A stretch of DNA of 64,000 bases from Microvelia longipes. Taxonomy: Eukaryota > Arthropoda > Insecta > Hemiptera > Veliidae. The notes below the pieces were generated by a model. It made no database searches. It was given only the letters and a program-made list of their open reading frames with translations, and was not told the origin of the DNA. Where the stretch lies: assembly GCA_018340805.1 (NCBI GenBank), contig JACMZG010000008.1, positions 17,019,881-17,083,880 of the forward strand, in the 5' to 3' direction. Below, in pieces: positions 10,736 through 26,475 of the stretch (its first letter is position 1; each line of letters starts with the position of its first letter). Made by a program: the position numbers and the translations under genes.

Positions 10736-13700
10736 AAAATATCTAAAATTTCATTACTTAGTTTAAGTTCATAAGCTATGTCTAAGAGATTGAAAAACAT
10801 AAAAAATATTCAAAAAGAAATAATTTTATTTTGTAAATTGATTAATATGATGTAGTAGAGGTACAAATTAAATCATAAATGAATCTCCTGTACATTAATA
10901 AATTAATAAATCTAAACATTTTATAAACCCGATACCAATATTGTTCATAAAAACAGCATGATCAAAATAATAACTTCCTGGAAAACCCCTTTTAATTAAT
11001 TGACTATGATGTTAAAAAGAAAAAGTATACAATTTCAAAATACATTATTTATAATATATTTTATAATACCTCAAACAAAATATGATAATCTATGAAATCT
11101 TAGTGAAGTTTCAAAGTGTTAAAATTTTTATTTGGAAATGTGTTCTGACATGTATAATGTTTAAGGATGTTGAAAATAAGTCCCGGACATATTTCATTTC
11201 AAAAATAAAATATCATGATTATGTCACAAAAAACTAGACCAGGCAAACAAAGACAGAAATGGAAAACAACATCCTTGAAGCAAGAGCTCTGATGTTTGAG
11301 CCTTTAATGATTATTTAAAAGCACTAAATTTCTTTATCTATTCATATATTTTCAGGAAATGATGAGATAAAACACTGTTGCTCTGTATCATCTGATTTTA
11401 TGGCATTATTTTCATCATCACCTCATGTGTAATATTAAGGAATATCTCAGAATTTACTACTTAGATTTTAAGTTAAATGTTAGTTATTAAAAAATCAATA
11501 TTAAATAATTATTAGTATAAAAAATATAGTTATAATGTTAAGACCAACAAAGAATTTAAAACATTAAAAAGTTCTGCTCTTGATCAAATACAAAGATAAT
11601 ATAATACTTAATAATCTTTAATAAATAAGTATTAAGGAATTAAGTAAGATCATAGTATAATGAACATTATATACTTATAATGGCAAATTAATACATCACT
11701 TTCACCAGTAGAAATTGTATAGCAATTAAGCAGTTTCAACTTAGCTTTACTTACTTCTTAATTTTATATAGTATTATTATTAAGTAAAAAAAATGTCACA
11801 ACTTTCGCAATAATGACTTTTAGTAAAAAATATATTTAAAATCAAATATTTATCTGATTGTTTCTTTGTTTAAGATTTATTTTAAACAACAAGCATTCAA
11901 TTAAAATTAACAACACTGGCAAACAAACTGTATATATCTTTAAGAAGCATATGACCAAAATAAAATAATTTTGTCCAGTATTTTATCATATGATAAAATA
12001 AAATAAATAAAAAAAATAAAATAATTAATTTTATATTGTCCAGTATTTTATCATATGGTAAATATTTTTTTTAATAAAATTTTGCAAAGTTTATTTTATT
12101 AATCACCTAAAATTTTACATTTTAGAATAGGTATTGTTCACTTTGTTTCTTTACAAAGAAGTATATTCTAATTTTTTCACAACATAAAAAGTGTATTTTA
12201 TAACTAGGTGCCTCATATATCTCGGTACATGCATTATAGATGACTTTAAGTCATATTACATTAAATGTACTTGCATAATATTTTTATTGGGCCTAAGCCA
12301 CAACAAATACTCTAACTAATAAAAAACTGAGAATATCAGGAAAATTTTAAATAAGTTCTTAACATTTTCACTACCAAAATTTTTAGTAGCCATATTACTA
12401 TAATGATTTTTGCCTTTTAATTAATAATCTCAATATTGAGGAAATTACAGTTCCCAAAATGATAAATAAGGCTAACAATGTAAGTTACAGTTGGATATCT
12501 CTGTAAAGGATGTACCAACGATTATGTAGTATACCATAGATTATGTAGTATAATGTAAGATTATGTAGTATGTGGTATATTATTAACTTCTAGCACCCTA
12601 TAAGGCACTTACTTAGACCTAATAATATCTTCCACTTTCAATATGTTTAAGAAAGTTTAATCATTTGACTTAAGGCGAGTATTTAAAGACACCTTAAAGA
12701 TAATAATGTGAGTTACCTTGTAATTAAATAATTAAGATGTAAATATTAATTTAGATGTGTAATTTTAATTTAATAATAAAGAGCTTTTTCTACTTATCTA
12801 TAGTAGTATTCGTTATATACTTACTTATACTAACAAAAACAACCCTCTGCTGTAACCAGGTAAGGTAAGACAACGTTGGTAAGAAAAACAGAAAAGAATC
12901 AAGAGAATATAAATCATCCAAAACATAAAATTACCAATTTTATAGATTTCAAATAAAAGGGTCCCAAAGTTATTAGACCAACTAACACATAGAGGTCTGG
13001 ATTCCCACACAAGACAGATTTGAAACTTAGCTTGTTAAGTAGCCACCTACTAGGGACTACCAAAATGTGGTATTGGGCAGCTGATTTAGGCAGCTAAGTG
13101 TCCCATACAATGAAAGTATGCTTTCTACGTACCAAAATGCCAACAGTCAGGCTACAAAGCACAGAGGTCAATCTTTTTACCATATAACTGTAAAACTTAT
13201 TATTTTAAATAAAATAACAAATAGTTATGTCAAACAATAATTGAAATTCTGTGATACTGGTATGACATTTCTTAGATATAAGGTAGTTTTTAAAACTATC
13301 TATATTGTATATAATCAAAATAGACAATTGGCTACCTTGTTCCTCGCCACAAATCATTTTCTAACATCCTATCCTTTACTGAAGGATTTATCATATAAAC
13401 TGACTTCAATCAATGGAAAGTGATATTTAAGTTTTTTTTATGAATAAAAGTACGTACAGTTTTGCCTTAAATATAGAACAAATTTAAATGAATCAACTTC
13501 TCAAATCCCCCATATAGTTAGTGCATTGTTTAGAAAATGAAAGCCTTCTCACCAGTTAGTGCTGCCAACTTCTGCAAACTGAATTTAGTACAGCTGTCTG
13601 TTGGTTAATGAGTACCTTAAGCAGTAAGTAAAAGTTAAAATAATCTCCTGACTTTCATTATAGCATTTCAGAAATGTTAACAAACATGTATGTTCCTACA

Positions 13701-14061
13701 TACATGTGTCCTGTCAAAGAGGAAATAAGCTTAAATGAACATAATAACCAATCACAGTTTGAAAACTCAAAGGATCAAGATACTCATTCTAGAAGAAAAT
13801 CACTCTGAGAGATTCCATAGAATCTCTGAGTGATTTTTTCTTTTTCTCGTACGCCGATCTACTGATTACCCTCAAAGTTTATGAGTAAAGCCTACACACT
13901 GCATCAATGCAGTGTGCTCAAGCAAAGCCCCCAAAAATTCCCTCTTACTTTGTTTTCATGTTTTAGTATAAGTATTAACACAATGAAATATAGGTCTCCA
14001 TTTTAGGTTCTAAGTTTAAAGGCTCGAATCTTTGCAACCCACTACTTGGCCACAAAAGTTT
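10736..14061. other. AT-rich intergenic stretch
   Basis: The first few hundred bases are probably aquaporin 3' UTR. I see no other supported gene. A duplicated block around 11985-12060 repeats GTCCAGTATTTTATCATATG. A hairpin at 13797-13838 pairs AAATCACTCTGAGAGATTC with GAATCTCTGAGTGATTT. Open frames here (such as 12825-13010, minus) show no family features. Confidence 0.5.
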
Positions 14062-14069
14062 GTCAACAC

Positions 14070-14875
14070 CAGTGGTTCTCAACCTTTTTTTACTCATTGC
14101 CCCCTTTTAAGTACCTTGCGTGTATCATTGCCCCCTATCTTATAAGGTGATGAACCAGTATCCAAATTACCTGCTAATTATCTTTGTATAGCCAATACAT
14201 TTTTTAATTGCTTGTGTTAATATTCTAAGTTAAGGAAATTAAACAACTGATAACCTAATATCACACATATTTAGTATATTTAATAAAAATTGAGTGTTTT
14301 TATACATTGACTAGATCAAAAAAAGGATTTTTAGAGATCTCGTAGTGTTTACCTCCATTAGTTTAGCCACAAACGTCTTCTCTTTAACCCCATAATAATG
14401 AATCACGTAAAGTTGTTTAAAAACAACTGTTTTGAAGACCCAATTTGTATACATCGTAGCACTAGTTTGTGTCTTTATCGGTTTTGTAGCCATAAGTATT
14501 ATTTTTTTGTAAAAAATTTAGTTTTTAGGCCCGCAAACCACACCTAATTATCTCTTGCTGGGGCAGCACCTCAGGCGCTTAAAAACTTACGTTTTTTGGC
14601 TCCTCTACATACTCAGTGGCTCAATACAACTGAGATCAGTTAAGTTGAAATTTTAAGGGTGTTTTATTTATCAGGACCCTTTTTAACATCTTACATGATA
14701 TTTAAATTAGTTTATATGTCAGATCCTTCGCAAAACTTAAAATAATATTTCTCTACATTTGCCAATAACTCCCATCATTCCCCCAAATGTCTCACCGCCC
14801 CCAAACTACTCACTGCCTCCCTAAATTTTTCAAGCGCCCCCTGGGGGGCGCTAGCGCCCACGTTGAGAACCACTG
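14070..14875. mobile_element. Non-autonomous hAT-type DNA transposon
   Basis: The element starts CAGTGGTTCTCAACCTTTTT and ends in the inverse, ACGTTGAGAACCACTG. The CAGnGGTTCTCAA end is characteristic of many animal hAT elements. It is flanked by GTCAACAC (14062-14069) and GTCTACAC (14876-14883), an 8-bp target duplication with one mismatch, as hAT transposition produces. The 806-bp interior has subterminal GCCCCC and CGCCCCC blocks and no transposase frame, so it would depend on a transposase made elsewhere. Confidence 0.88.
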
Positions 14876-15039
14876 GTCTACACCATTGTTTATGATTTAC
14901 TATATTACTCATGGTCTACACATAAGCTGGAGCAGAGACGTGGATCTTAAACTATCTTGGATGAAATATGATTTAGCCCAATAAAAAAAATATATCCTTG
15001 GGTTGTTATGAAATATGCTAAACTACCTAATAGTCCAAA

Positions 15040-15560
15040 AGTCAGGCCTAAAAAATGTGTCTCATTTTGTACTCCTTTAAACCAAATTTATCTGAAAATA
15101 TGAAGTAAAAGCATAGTCTGCCTATCCAGAGTGGAGCCCCTTATACAAATGCCCTCACTCAAAATATTAGAAAATCGCACAAATTTCAGTTTTCTTGCAA
15201 AAGTGGTTCCCTGTAAGTCATGTGCAAAACATAAAGAAAATATTTTTTAAAGCTTATAAAACTAATGTTTTTTTCAAAATCAGATCACTACAACTGAACT
15301 TATGACATTTATTATATGGCCACAAAAATGCTCAAAAGCCAATCTTTTCTCAAAGAGTTGACTTTGCATAAATTAACCATTTTTTGGTGTTTTTGAAAGA
15401 GGCCATAACTTTGGTTGTGGTAGTCCGATTTTGATGATTTAACACTCATTTTACAGAACATTTTATCGGCTTTAAAACATGTTCTTATTTTAAAGGGCAC
15501 AGGAAACCACTTATTTCAAGAAAACTGAAATTTGTGTGATTTTATAAACTTTTGAGCATT
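15040..15560. repeat. Dispersed foldback repeat, copy 1
   Basis: It shares GCATAGTCTGCCTATCCAGA, GTGGAGC, ACTCAAAATATTAGAAAA and CGCACAAA with 40420-40985. Within it, the right half contains inverted versions of the left (TTGTGTGATTTTATAAACTTTTGAG, cut: TTGTGTGATTTTAT and AACTTTTGAG), so the unit folds on itself. Confidence 0.75.
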
Positions 15561-15911
15561 TGGTTTTAACGTCACCAAAGTCTTAAGTAAATGAATGACA
15601 TTAACCAGCTATTTCTGAAACTGACTGTTTCAACAATAACTGTTCTATCGGTAACACATATATAGCTGAGACGTTTTCTTCATTAGTAATAGTTTTACTT
15701 CCCTTGAGACAGACAAATATCTGTGTCAATCAAATAATAATTATTCAATTTAAAATTTAGCACACAAGTAGTCATATATAAGACCAACAATATGTACTAA
15801 GTTTCATCTCATTATAAACATTAGTTCAGTTTTTATCAAATGACTTGTATTCATATTTAAAAAAATCCAATTGAGTTGAAATTAAATACCTGTATCCCTT
15901 TTTCCCCCTCT

Positions 15912-16140
15912 GTGGCCATTAAAGCATTAGTATTTATACTAACCTCTGACCCAAGATAGGTCTGGGGTTCGCATCCCAGGTTTGCTCTCAGTTAATATGA
16001 AATTATTTTTCAAATACATTGTTGCTAACTTTAGAATACACTTGGAGGGTAACGCTTGCCAAAAAAACCTTAGGTGGTTTCCACTAGGGTTACCCCTGAA
16101 GAGTCACAAGGCTCTACACAGGCATTATTACATTATGTCA
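15912..16140 (+). mobile_element. tRNA-derived SINE, copy 1
   Basis: The head has TGTGGCCATTAAAGC (A-box-like) and GGGGTTCGCATCCCAGG (B-box-like with a paired arm). The body GCTAACTTTAGAATAC...GGTAACGCTTGCC...GTGGTTTCCACTAGGG...GTCACAAGGCTC...GGCATTATTA matches 34870-35035. A shared body in two places and a tRNA-like head support a SINE. Confidence 0.7.
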
Positions 16141-16369
16141 TAGTTAAATATATACTTAAACTATTCAACAAAACCAACTTGTTTACATTGCTTAGGTTAA
16201 TATTATGTAAAAATATCATCCGTGGATACTATAGATATACTTCTAGATAATTATATGGATATTCCAGGTTAATACAATCTCTTTCCTAATTTACCAGAAG
16301 TGTATATGAACATTAGTTACACCCCCTGCAGAGACCTACAGGTAAAAATAAAACTTGACAAAATAAATG

Positions 16370-18972
16370 CATGATCACTTAAAAATATTTATTCGGTAAA
16401 TTACAAAAACTTATATCATCTACAATTTACTCTGTAAATGGTAGTTCTCAATTCAAACGTATCAATAATTTATTTAATGGATATTTTTTTAAATTTTTAA
16501 ATCTAAAACGATAATTTTCAGTTCCAAATATATAATATAAATTATACAAAACTAAAATGTAAATCGAATACAAGGATGGAAATTATATTTCTTAGTTCGC
16601 TTTAAAAAAACAACTAAGTAATATAAAATAATACCATCAGATTGTAAACAACTTAAATACAACCAAAATTACAGGTATATGAAGTTCACAGTGAATATTT
16701 AAATCAACGAGAAAATAATAGACCTTCTTTAAATTAATTTTATTAAAAAAAATCAGGATTCAGTCCAGAACCATGTCTTAATACAACTGTCTAGCAAATA
16801 TAATTTAAATGAAGAGTAAAAACATAGGATTAATGTGATTGGGTAGTCAAAGAACCAATCACATCCTCAAACTTTTACCTCCTATTATTCCCTCGATCTG
16901 GATTATATAGCACATTCTACCAGGAATTTGTATTATTTTACTCGATAATTTTTCAATTTAAGTGTAAAAAGTCAGGTATTATAAATTAATTTTTATTATT
17001 ATATTTATTCATTTTACATTATACACACTTACTAATTAAACAAATAAAAAAATTAATCAGGCTAAAAAAGAAAATTTAATCAAAAGCTTAATTAATTTAT
17101 AATAATAGTTACCGAAATAATTTTATTAAAAAATAGAACTTACAAATTAATAGAAATAATATACAAAATAGATATTTCAACTCTCTAGCTTAAGATTTTG
17201 TCCAAATAAAATATTTGACGGAAACCAACATGAGTTGGTTTTCATATAGGTACATTTCAAATAAAAACTTAAGGTTCTTCAGTCAATAAATGGAGGACTA
17301 AAATTGAAATATCCCCAGTCCTTAGCAAAATATCAACATTTTAGGTTTAAAAATAAAGGACTTCTGTTCAAAATTTAATTATGTGCCTTGAAAGCCTTGC
17401 ATTAATTTTAATAGTCTAAAATGAAGGTGCATTATAGGCCATTTAAAATACATAAACATCTATTATAAACAGTGTCTAGTATTTAATAATGTTCTACTAA
17501 GAACCCAAGATGTTAGAGGTTAAATGTCCCCTTCAACAGTATTTTTACTATTCTCAAATCACCTTTATATTTTTACCAAACGTAAGGACAAATCAAACTA
17601 ACACTTTACGATCACATCATCACTAAAATTAAACCATTAATTTATTTATAAATTTTAATATTTAAAATAAAGTTACAAAAACTAATCGCAAATGTAAAAC
17701 AAATAAAAAATAATTTAAAAAGAAAACTGCCTATTTTGTAGAGGAACATTTTTTAATATGATTTTCTCTCTCTCTCTTCTCATTTTATACTAAAATTCAC
17801 AATATTTAATTATAATAAAAATAGAAAGCAATAAACAAATCCAAATAATGAGGATGACAAAAGCCGATTATTTGTATTTCCAGTACAAATTGCTAATAAA
17901 CTGCCTCAACATTACAATTTCATAGTAATACAAAAATTAAGTTCAATATCCATGATGACCAAAAGTTGGTTGATATTTAGTACTATACTCAAGAGGTCTT
18001 AACAAGAAATATATAGTTTGATTACTTTAACAACATAATTTTTTACCTTTTAAATCAATCTAGGCAATACTTAATTCAAAGAACATAGTAAGTATTATCA
18101 AAAAAATGTTACAGGCAAGGCAGTTCTTTTATTACTTCACTAACAATAAAACAAATGGGCAACATGAAAAAAACCAGCAAAAGTTGGAATCACTGATTAT
18201 TTATAAGTTTGTACAGAATAAACGTATTTACAATATCAAAATTAGCAAACAAATGACGGCTAACAGTGACAAAGGGTATAAATACATGGAAACAAAAAAA
18301 AATATAAATATAAGAAGAGATCAAAATAATTCAGTGATAGACAGCTTCAACTTTAATCAAAGCTGTTATCATACAGTTTCTACTTTAATTAAAATATAAT
18401 AATAAATCAAAGGTTGTTATAATTTTACAGTGTACCTCTAAAAAGGGGTTAGTCGTAATAGACTGTACTATATCACTGTCAGCCATCACATTGAATTACT
18501 TAAAATTCTGAAGCATAATATTGTCATTGTAATAATTATTTTGTCATAAATTAATAATACAATATTATATTTATTTAATTTTCACATTTTTATAATGAAA
18601 TTTAATTATTTAACATAAATAGTTTTGTTGCTTTAGTAAAAGATTAATAAAAATAAAACACTGAACTACCTTCAGGTCATGTGCTCTGAAAATGATTATA
18701 ATATACGTACTAGTATTACTATACTAAGTATTATTAAATGTTTAGTCTTTATATCAAAAAATTCACTTTACTTTTCATATCCCCTTCCAAAATATAGTAA
18801 TAAATTAAAAAAATAATAAAAGTAAATAATTATTGAAAATAATATACAAGTTGTAAATGTACTGAAGTAATAAGATATAAATCTAAGAGTTTCTGAATAC
18901 ACTGACTAAATGTGGGGCCAGGGAAGGAAAAAGGGGAAGGGAGAGAGCCATCGGTTGAGGGGTGGATGAGTT
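16370..18972 (-). other. Probable long 3' UTR of UBE2E
   Basis: The 2.6 kb downstream of the UBE2E stop is AT-rich, free of obvious repeats, and has AATAAA-type signals on the minus strand near 16380. Long 3' UTRs are plausible for this gene, but the extent is inferred. No independent gene is seen here. Confidence 0.35.
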
Positions 18973-19218
<246 letters not shown>

Positions 19219-19531
19219 CTATAAATTAAAAGTAAGAAAATTCAAGTAAATTCTATTTATTTAAAGAAATTCTAAGAAAATTCAAGGCATATTGAGTTTG
19301 AATCATCAATATCATCAAATAACTATCACATCAACTAACAATTTCATTTCAACAGAAATACACAGTAATTGACAATAGTGTTAATTTAGCAATACCAGGA
19401 AAATGATAATTTTTCAAGAAAAATGTTTTCCAATGGGCATTTTGCAACTAGATTCAATAATGCACTCATTTGCAGTAAAAATACACTATTTCAATTTCTT
19501 TTTATGATTAGTGTGGGTCTCCATTATTGTT

Positions 19532-20840
19532 TAAATAGGTGATAAGGGCACTTATAAGAGACTAGTTTTCTTTAAAAGGTAACTATATTTCGCTACATCA
19601 TCGTAGCATATTCATGTTAATCTAAAAAACAAGAAAAAACAAAGAAAAAGAAACCAATAGTATAAGTCAAATAAGAATGCATTAAATAGTATGTTGCAAA
19701 TAAAATTAAAAAGTTACTTACAGAATAAAATAAACGATTAAATACTAAAGTTTTCCATTACAAGTATTAGTAAATTAATTATTTACAAGTCCTCCTAAAC
19801 AAAATCAAATGAAGGTAAGAATTAAGGTCAGTTATAAAATAATTACAATAAAAGAAAGGTAAGAAATAAGTCAGAAAGATAAATTGAAATTAAAATAAGA
19901 GCAAAAAAACTTACATCAATTAATCTTAGCAAATCCTACTTAATATTTACTGAACATATTGAAGGAAGTTACATTACTATACTAGGTTCTATGTATTTTC
20001 ACTAAACAAAAACGTATAAATATAAAACCAAAGCATTAAATCAAGAAAATTCATTGAAAAGCAACAGGTGGTAATATTTATAACCTAATCAAAAACAATT
20101 AATCTTAGCAAATCCTACTTAAATATTTACTAACATATTGAAGGAAGTTACATTACTATACTAGGTTCTATGTATTTTCACTAAACAAAAACGTAAATAT
20201 AAAACCAAAGCATTAAATCAAGAAATTCATTGAAAAGCAACAGGTGGTAATTTATAACCTAATCAAAAACATATATGTTTTTGATTAGGTTATAAATATT
20301 ACCACCTGTTGCTTTTCAATGAATTTTCTTGATTTAATGCTTTGGTTTTATATTTATACGTTTTTGTTTAGTGAAAATACATAGAACCTAGTATAGTAAT
20401 GTAACTTCCTTCAATATGTTAGTAAATATTTAAGTAGGATTTGCTAAGATTAATTGATGTAAGTTTTTTTGCTCTTATTTTAATTTCAATTTAACTTTCT
20501 GACTTATTTCTTACCTTTCTTTTATTGTAATTATTTTATACCTGACCTTAATTCTTACCTTCATTTGATTTTGTTTAGGAGGACTTGTAAATAATTAATT
20601 TACTAATACTTGTAATGGAAAACTTTAGTATTTAATCGTTTATTTTAATTCTGTAAGTAACTTTTTAATTTTATTTGCAACATACTATTTAATGCATTCT
20701 TATTTGACTTATACTATTGGTTTCTTTTTCTGTTTTTTCTTGTTTTTTAGATTAACATGAATATGCTACGATGATGTAGCGAAATATAGTTACCTTTTAA
20801 AGAAAACTAGTCTCTTATAAGTGCCCTTATCACCTATTTA
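19532..20840. repeat. 1.3-kb near-perfect inverted repeat in UBE2E intron
   Basis: The left arm 19532-20096 returns inverted at 20274-20840 with only scattered single-base differences. Between them, 20097-20273 is a second direct copy of the inner third of the left arm (AATCTTAGCAAATCCTACTT and the rest). The centre is a perfect palindrome around CAAAAACATATATGTTTTTG at 20264-20283. The outer ends are TAAATAGGTGATAAGGGCAC and its inverse. Transcription of UBE2E through the intron would give a hairpin of about 560 bp. No transposase frame is seen. The structure could be a foldback element, an inverted duplication, or an assembly foldback. Confidence 0.93.
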
Positions 20841-21399
20841 TTTCAATTTCTTTCAATCAATAGGCAATTTGTTTTCAAAGATAAAGTTGACTGAATGATA
20901 CAGACCCTTACAGACAGAAAAAATGAAGACCATTATCAAACATTATAAATAACCCAGTACTACACAATAGTATTTACTTCATACAAAAATGTCTTAGGAA
21001 GATTAGATATCAGCCGAAATAATATTAAACAATTTGGTATTTTATAAAGATAAGTAAGTAATTAAATGGGCATATTTTCCCTCTAAACAAGCAGTAGTAA
21101 TTTGTTCATTAAACAATAAAATAACTGCACCAAAAATTAAACTTAACAGCATATAAAAAAGTAAATAATATAAGTATTTTTATTAATTTGATGCCACTAA
21201 CAATTCTACTTTACTGACGCTTCATACAGTTATCAACAATATTTCTTTATAAAAAATATTTACTTATAATTGAAAAGGTTATTTAATCTATAATAAGTAT
21301 TGTTGTTTAATCATTACTATAACTCTCAAATCATGCTACTTAAACCTCCAACGGTTCTGATAATCATAAATAATTAACTATTTAATGTATAAATAATAA

Positions 21400-21560
21400 A
21401 ACCTTAGGACTAATAGCTTAGAAGTCGAGAGTTCTAATCCAGCTAAGGGAGGATCTTAGTTTATCCCTGTCTATAATTCAAGGCCAGCCAACTTAGTTTT
21501 ATGTGTTTCTTTAATGAGGTGTTAGATTACTTTCAAGACAACTCTGGATCCATGTTTCTG
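21400..21560 (+). repeat. Possible tRNA-like SINE fragment
   Basis: AATAGCTTAGAAGTCG and GAGAGTTCTAATCCAGC resemble weak A and B boxes spaced as in a tRNA. The rest of the element is not recognised. Confidence 0.3.
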
Positions 21561-22423
21561 TTATCTCCAACTCATGTAAAGACTAAGTTCTACGAGATGG
21601 TGGAGGGTCGGAGAGATACTGAACCTTCGGACTGATCACTGTCAAAGTGGAGACTTAAATTGAATGATATCTAGGAATGCTGCAATCGATTCTAGAAGAA
21701 GCCTCTTACTGATCTACGGAACTGGTATAGTCAGGTCACGAGTATAGAATGGGTTTTGGTACACAAACTTCGGATTGCAAGGGGCATCATTTCCATGAGA
21801 CTGAACAGAGCAGTGAGTCCAATGAGTATCTCATCAGACTAAAAGAACTACTCTAAGAATCAGAGTAGCTAGTGGGACTAAAGCAAGTATACTAGGAAAA
21901 CTGTTAACCAGTGAGGAGCAAACTTATAAAAAGAAGGGAAGAAATACCAAAGGGCTTCCCTGGATGCAGTGTGTTCATGACCTAAAGTTTCCAGTAGAGT
22001 AACTCCAACAAACCCCATGGGTTCAAGCGTTAAAAACAAATAAATGAATTCCCACTGTCTTCCTAGCTTGTTAATATTTACATTAAGAAATTTCAATCCC
22101 TCAATTTAACACACAAATCACCTCATCACATAAACTTGGAATTTGTCCATGACTATTTGAATTAAATTATGATGGTTTCGACCCTTAATTTGAAATGTAA
22201 ATACATGATAAATCAGAAAAAAATAGATTTTAAAAATCATATATTTAAACCAGAAAAATAACCTAACCTTGTGCCTTCCCAACCCAAAGAATGACTTGCT
22301 AATTTAACTCACATGAGTAATATATCATAACATTTTGTCAGTGTTGTCAATGAAAAATAGGAGGGTGAATTGATTTAATCCCAAGTTTTTAATTCTGACA
22401 ACCCTAGATATAGGTCATCTTCA

Positions 22424-24179
<1,756 letters not shown>

Positions 24180-24630
24180 CATATGAACATTTAGTATGTA
24201 CACACAGCATATTTAACAGGTGATCTATTCGATACACATTATATACGATCCAGTTCTTGCACTGTATTTGTTTAGTCGATCAAGTGAGATAACGTCATAA
24301 CTGATCCCACCAAAACATCGCATCTTTTAATGTGCAGGTTCACTTAGGTTATAAGGAAGTTTAAAACAAAAAATACATTTAATTAAATTGTGATTTCTTT
24401 GCATAATAATAAAGTCCCACTAAAAAAATAGTATTTGATGGAAGAAGGTAATATTTAAGTGAAATAAAGTGAGATAATAGTTTTCCGAGAAGATAATCTG
24501 TTAAATACAATTGCCTCTGAAGGTACATTCAGGGTATCAAGTATCAGGGGATCGATCTAGATTCCATCTCCCTAATTCTAGGGAATCCAACTAGAATCCC
24601 TCCGCATGGTTCTTACAGCGAAGTAAACTA
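24180..24630 (+). repeat. Dispersed repeat, copy 1 of pair with 49620-50125
   Basis: The two share TGTATTTGTTTAGTCGATC, ATAACTGATCCC, AAAACATCGC, GGTTCACTT, TTTAATTAAATTGTGATTTC and AGATTCCAT, among others, over about 430 bp with many point differences. No frame is conserved between them. A mobile-element relic is likely. Confidence 0.75.
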
Positions 24631-26279
24631 TATTCAGCTATCATACATAATATGATCTGTGGATTAAGAATACTATGTGAAAGTACTAATTTACTAGCAT
24701 TTTTAAAAATACTAGTATGTTTTCTTTGGTAATTTTCATCAGCAATATTTTGTTCAATAATAAGCTGTGAATAAAATAAGCTACAGACAAGCTAAGTAAA
24801 TATAAGAAAAAATACAATATTAGAATAAATTAATAGTTAGTAACGGCAAAAATAAAAAAAAAATGTAAAACTGAGGTTGGTATCATAAACGATTTAAGGT
24901 CCTCAAAAATAAAGCCCACAGCATCAGACAATTTGCTACAAGATGCATCGATTTTCAATTTAACACTAACACGAAAATTGTACTTAAGAAAATAATTATA
25001 AAATAATAAACGATAAAATGACGAAATAACATTGAGTTCACGAGTAATAGCAATAAAAAACTAACAAACCGAACGCTGTCAAGCAAGCACATAACCAATA
25101 AATCAGCTGCAAGAAAAACAACTCTTGGTGTACTTACACAATCAATTAAACCGGAAACGAAAATTTATCGTAGTTTAACATTTTAATGTCGAATAAAAAC
25201 AGTTAAAAAATAGATAAAAGATATAAAATTCACAAAGCGGCTAAAATATAAATAACATCAGACCGAACCTTGAAATGCTAACCAAAAAGTTAGACATGCA
25301 TTGCAAAGCAGACAACAACTTTATACGCACTAATATTGTTATATTAAGACATTAAATACATTCTACAGTACATCCATTATAATTAAAACAAATAAATTCA
25401 CTACTTACTAAACTATTTATGCATAATTTTCACCAGCTTTGTATGCGGCACAGGGAGGAGACAAATAAATTAATTATTCCGTTGTTATAACTCAAGGGTG
25501 CAGCACTGTTTTGTTTCTTCTTGTTCTTCACGAATCTTGACAGTTTTGCCAACTAAACATATTTAATTATGAACTTATAAATATTTACAGAACTTCCGGC
25601 TTTCGACAGAAAATGAAGTCGTTAGTCATTACTTAACGATTTTTAGGCAACAAGAAGTATTAAGTTGATCCGTTAAAAATTAACAGAAGGAAAATTGTTT
25701 ATGACACCCTTATGACACAAAGTTACATTTAGAATAAAAGGGTTTACTCCCTACTAGGCTTATTTGAAGATAAAGCCATGTGTACTTGAAACCGAAATTA
25801 CTTATGAATTTATACACACACACACACATTTTTTTGTGTGTATGTATACATTAACAAGTAGAAAATGAAGATTTGGACAACACACGATGATCAGCTACCA
25901 GTTTCTGCGTGTATTTTTGTATCTTTATATGTATAGAGTTATATGATCGCAGTGCGATTTAAAATTTTTTATTTTATATATAAAAAAAACCGGACTCAGT
26001 GAGTCCTTTCTGTTTTTTAATTGTATTGTTATTTGAGTTTATAATTTTTCACCACCTGTTTTGATTCTTCGCCTTTCTACTGATCTTTTATTTGTATTAA
26101 TTTAATTAATTTAATTATCATGTATTAAGACTTTACTTTATTTTAAATTTTATTTGTACTTAATTTATTGGCTCGTTGAAGTCACTATCACTCTACTTAT
26201 TGTTTCTCTTTATTTTTAATGAACTAACTTTTGAATTAAGTAATTATTTTACAAAAACCTTCCTGTAACTAAAATTCTT
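24631..26279. other. Gene-free stretch that may include the UBE2E promoter
   Basis: No supported coding sequence. A 5' UTR exon and promoter of UBE2E could lie around 25400-25550, where the composition is slightly less AT-rich, but no splice donor or core promoter element is convincing. A short CA/GT microsatellite is at 25815-25845. Confidence 0.3.
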
Positions 26280-26475
26280 TTCATTACTTTATAAAACCCC
26301 ACACTCAGACTTTATAGTCTTGTGGGATTGCCTAAGTAATATTATATTTTTTAAATTGTATTTTCTAAAATGTATTCACCTCTATTCTTGATAATTCACA
26401 AATTTTATAGTTTCATAGTATATTTGTACTATGTTACATTGTATATGGCAATAAAGTTATTTTTTGATTTGATTG
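26280..26475 (+). repeat. Dispersed repeat tail (copy 2), LINE 3' end-like
   Basis: It matches 6785-6865 and extends further to TATGGCAATAAAGTTATTTTTT, an AATAAA signal followed by a TTTGATTTGATTG tail. This form is typical of the 3' end of a non-LTR retrotransposon. Confidence 0.55.
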
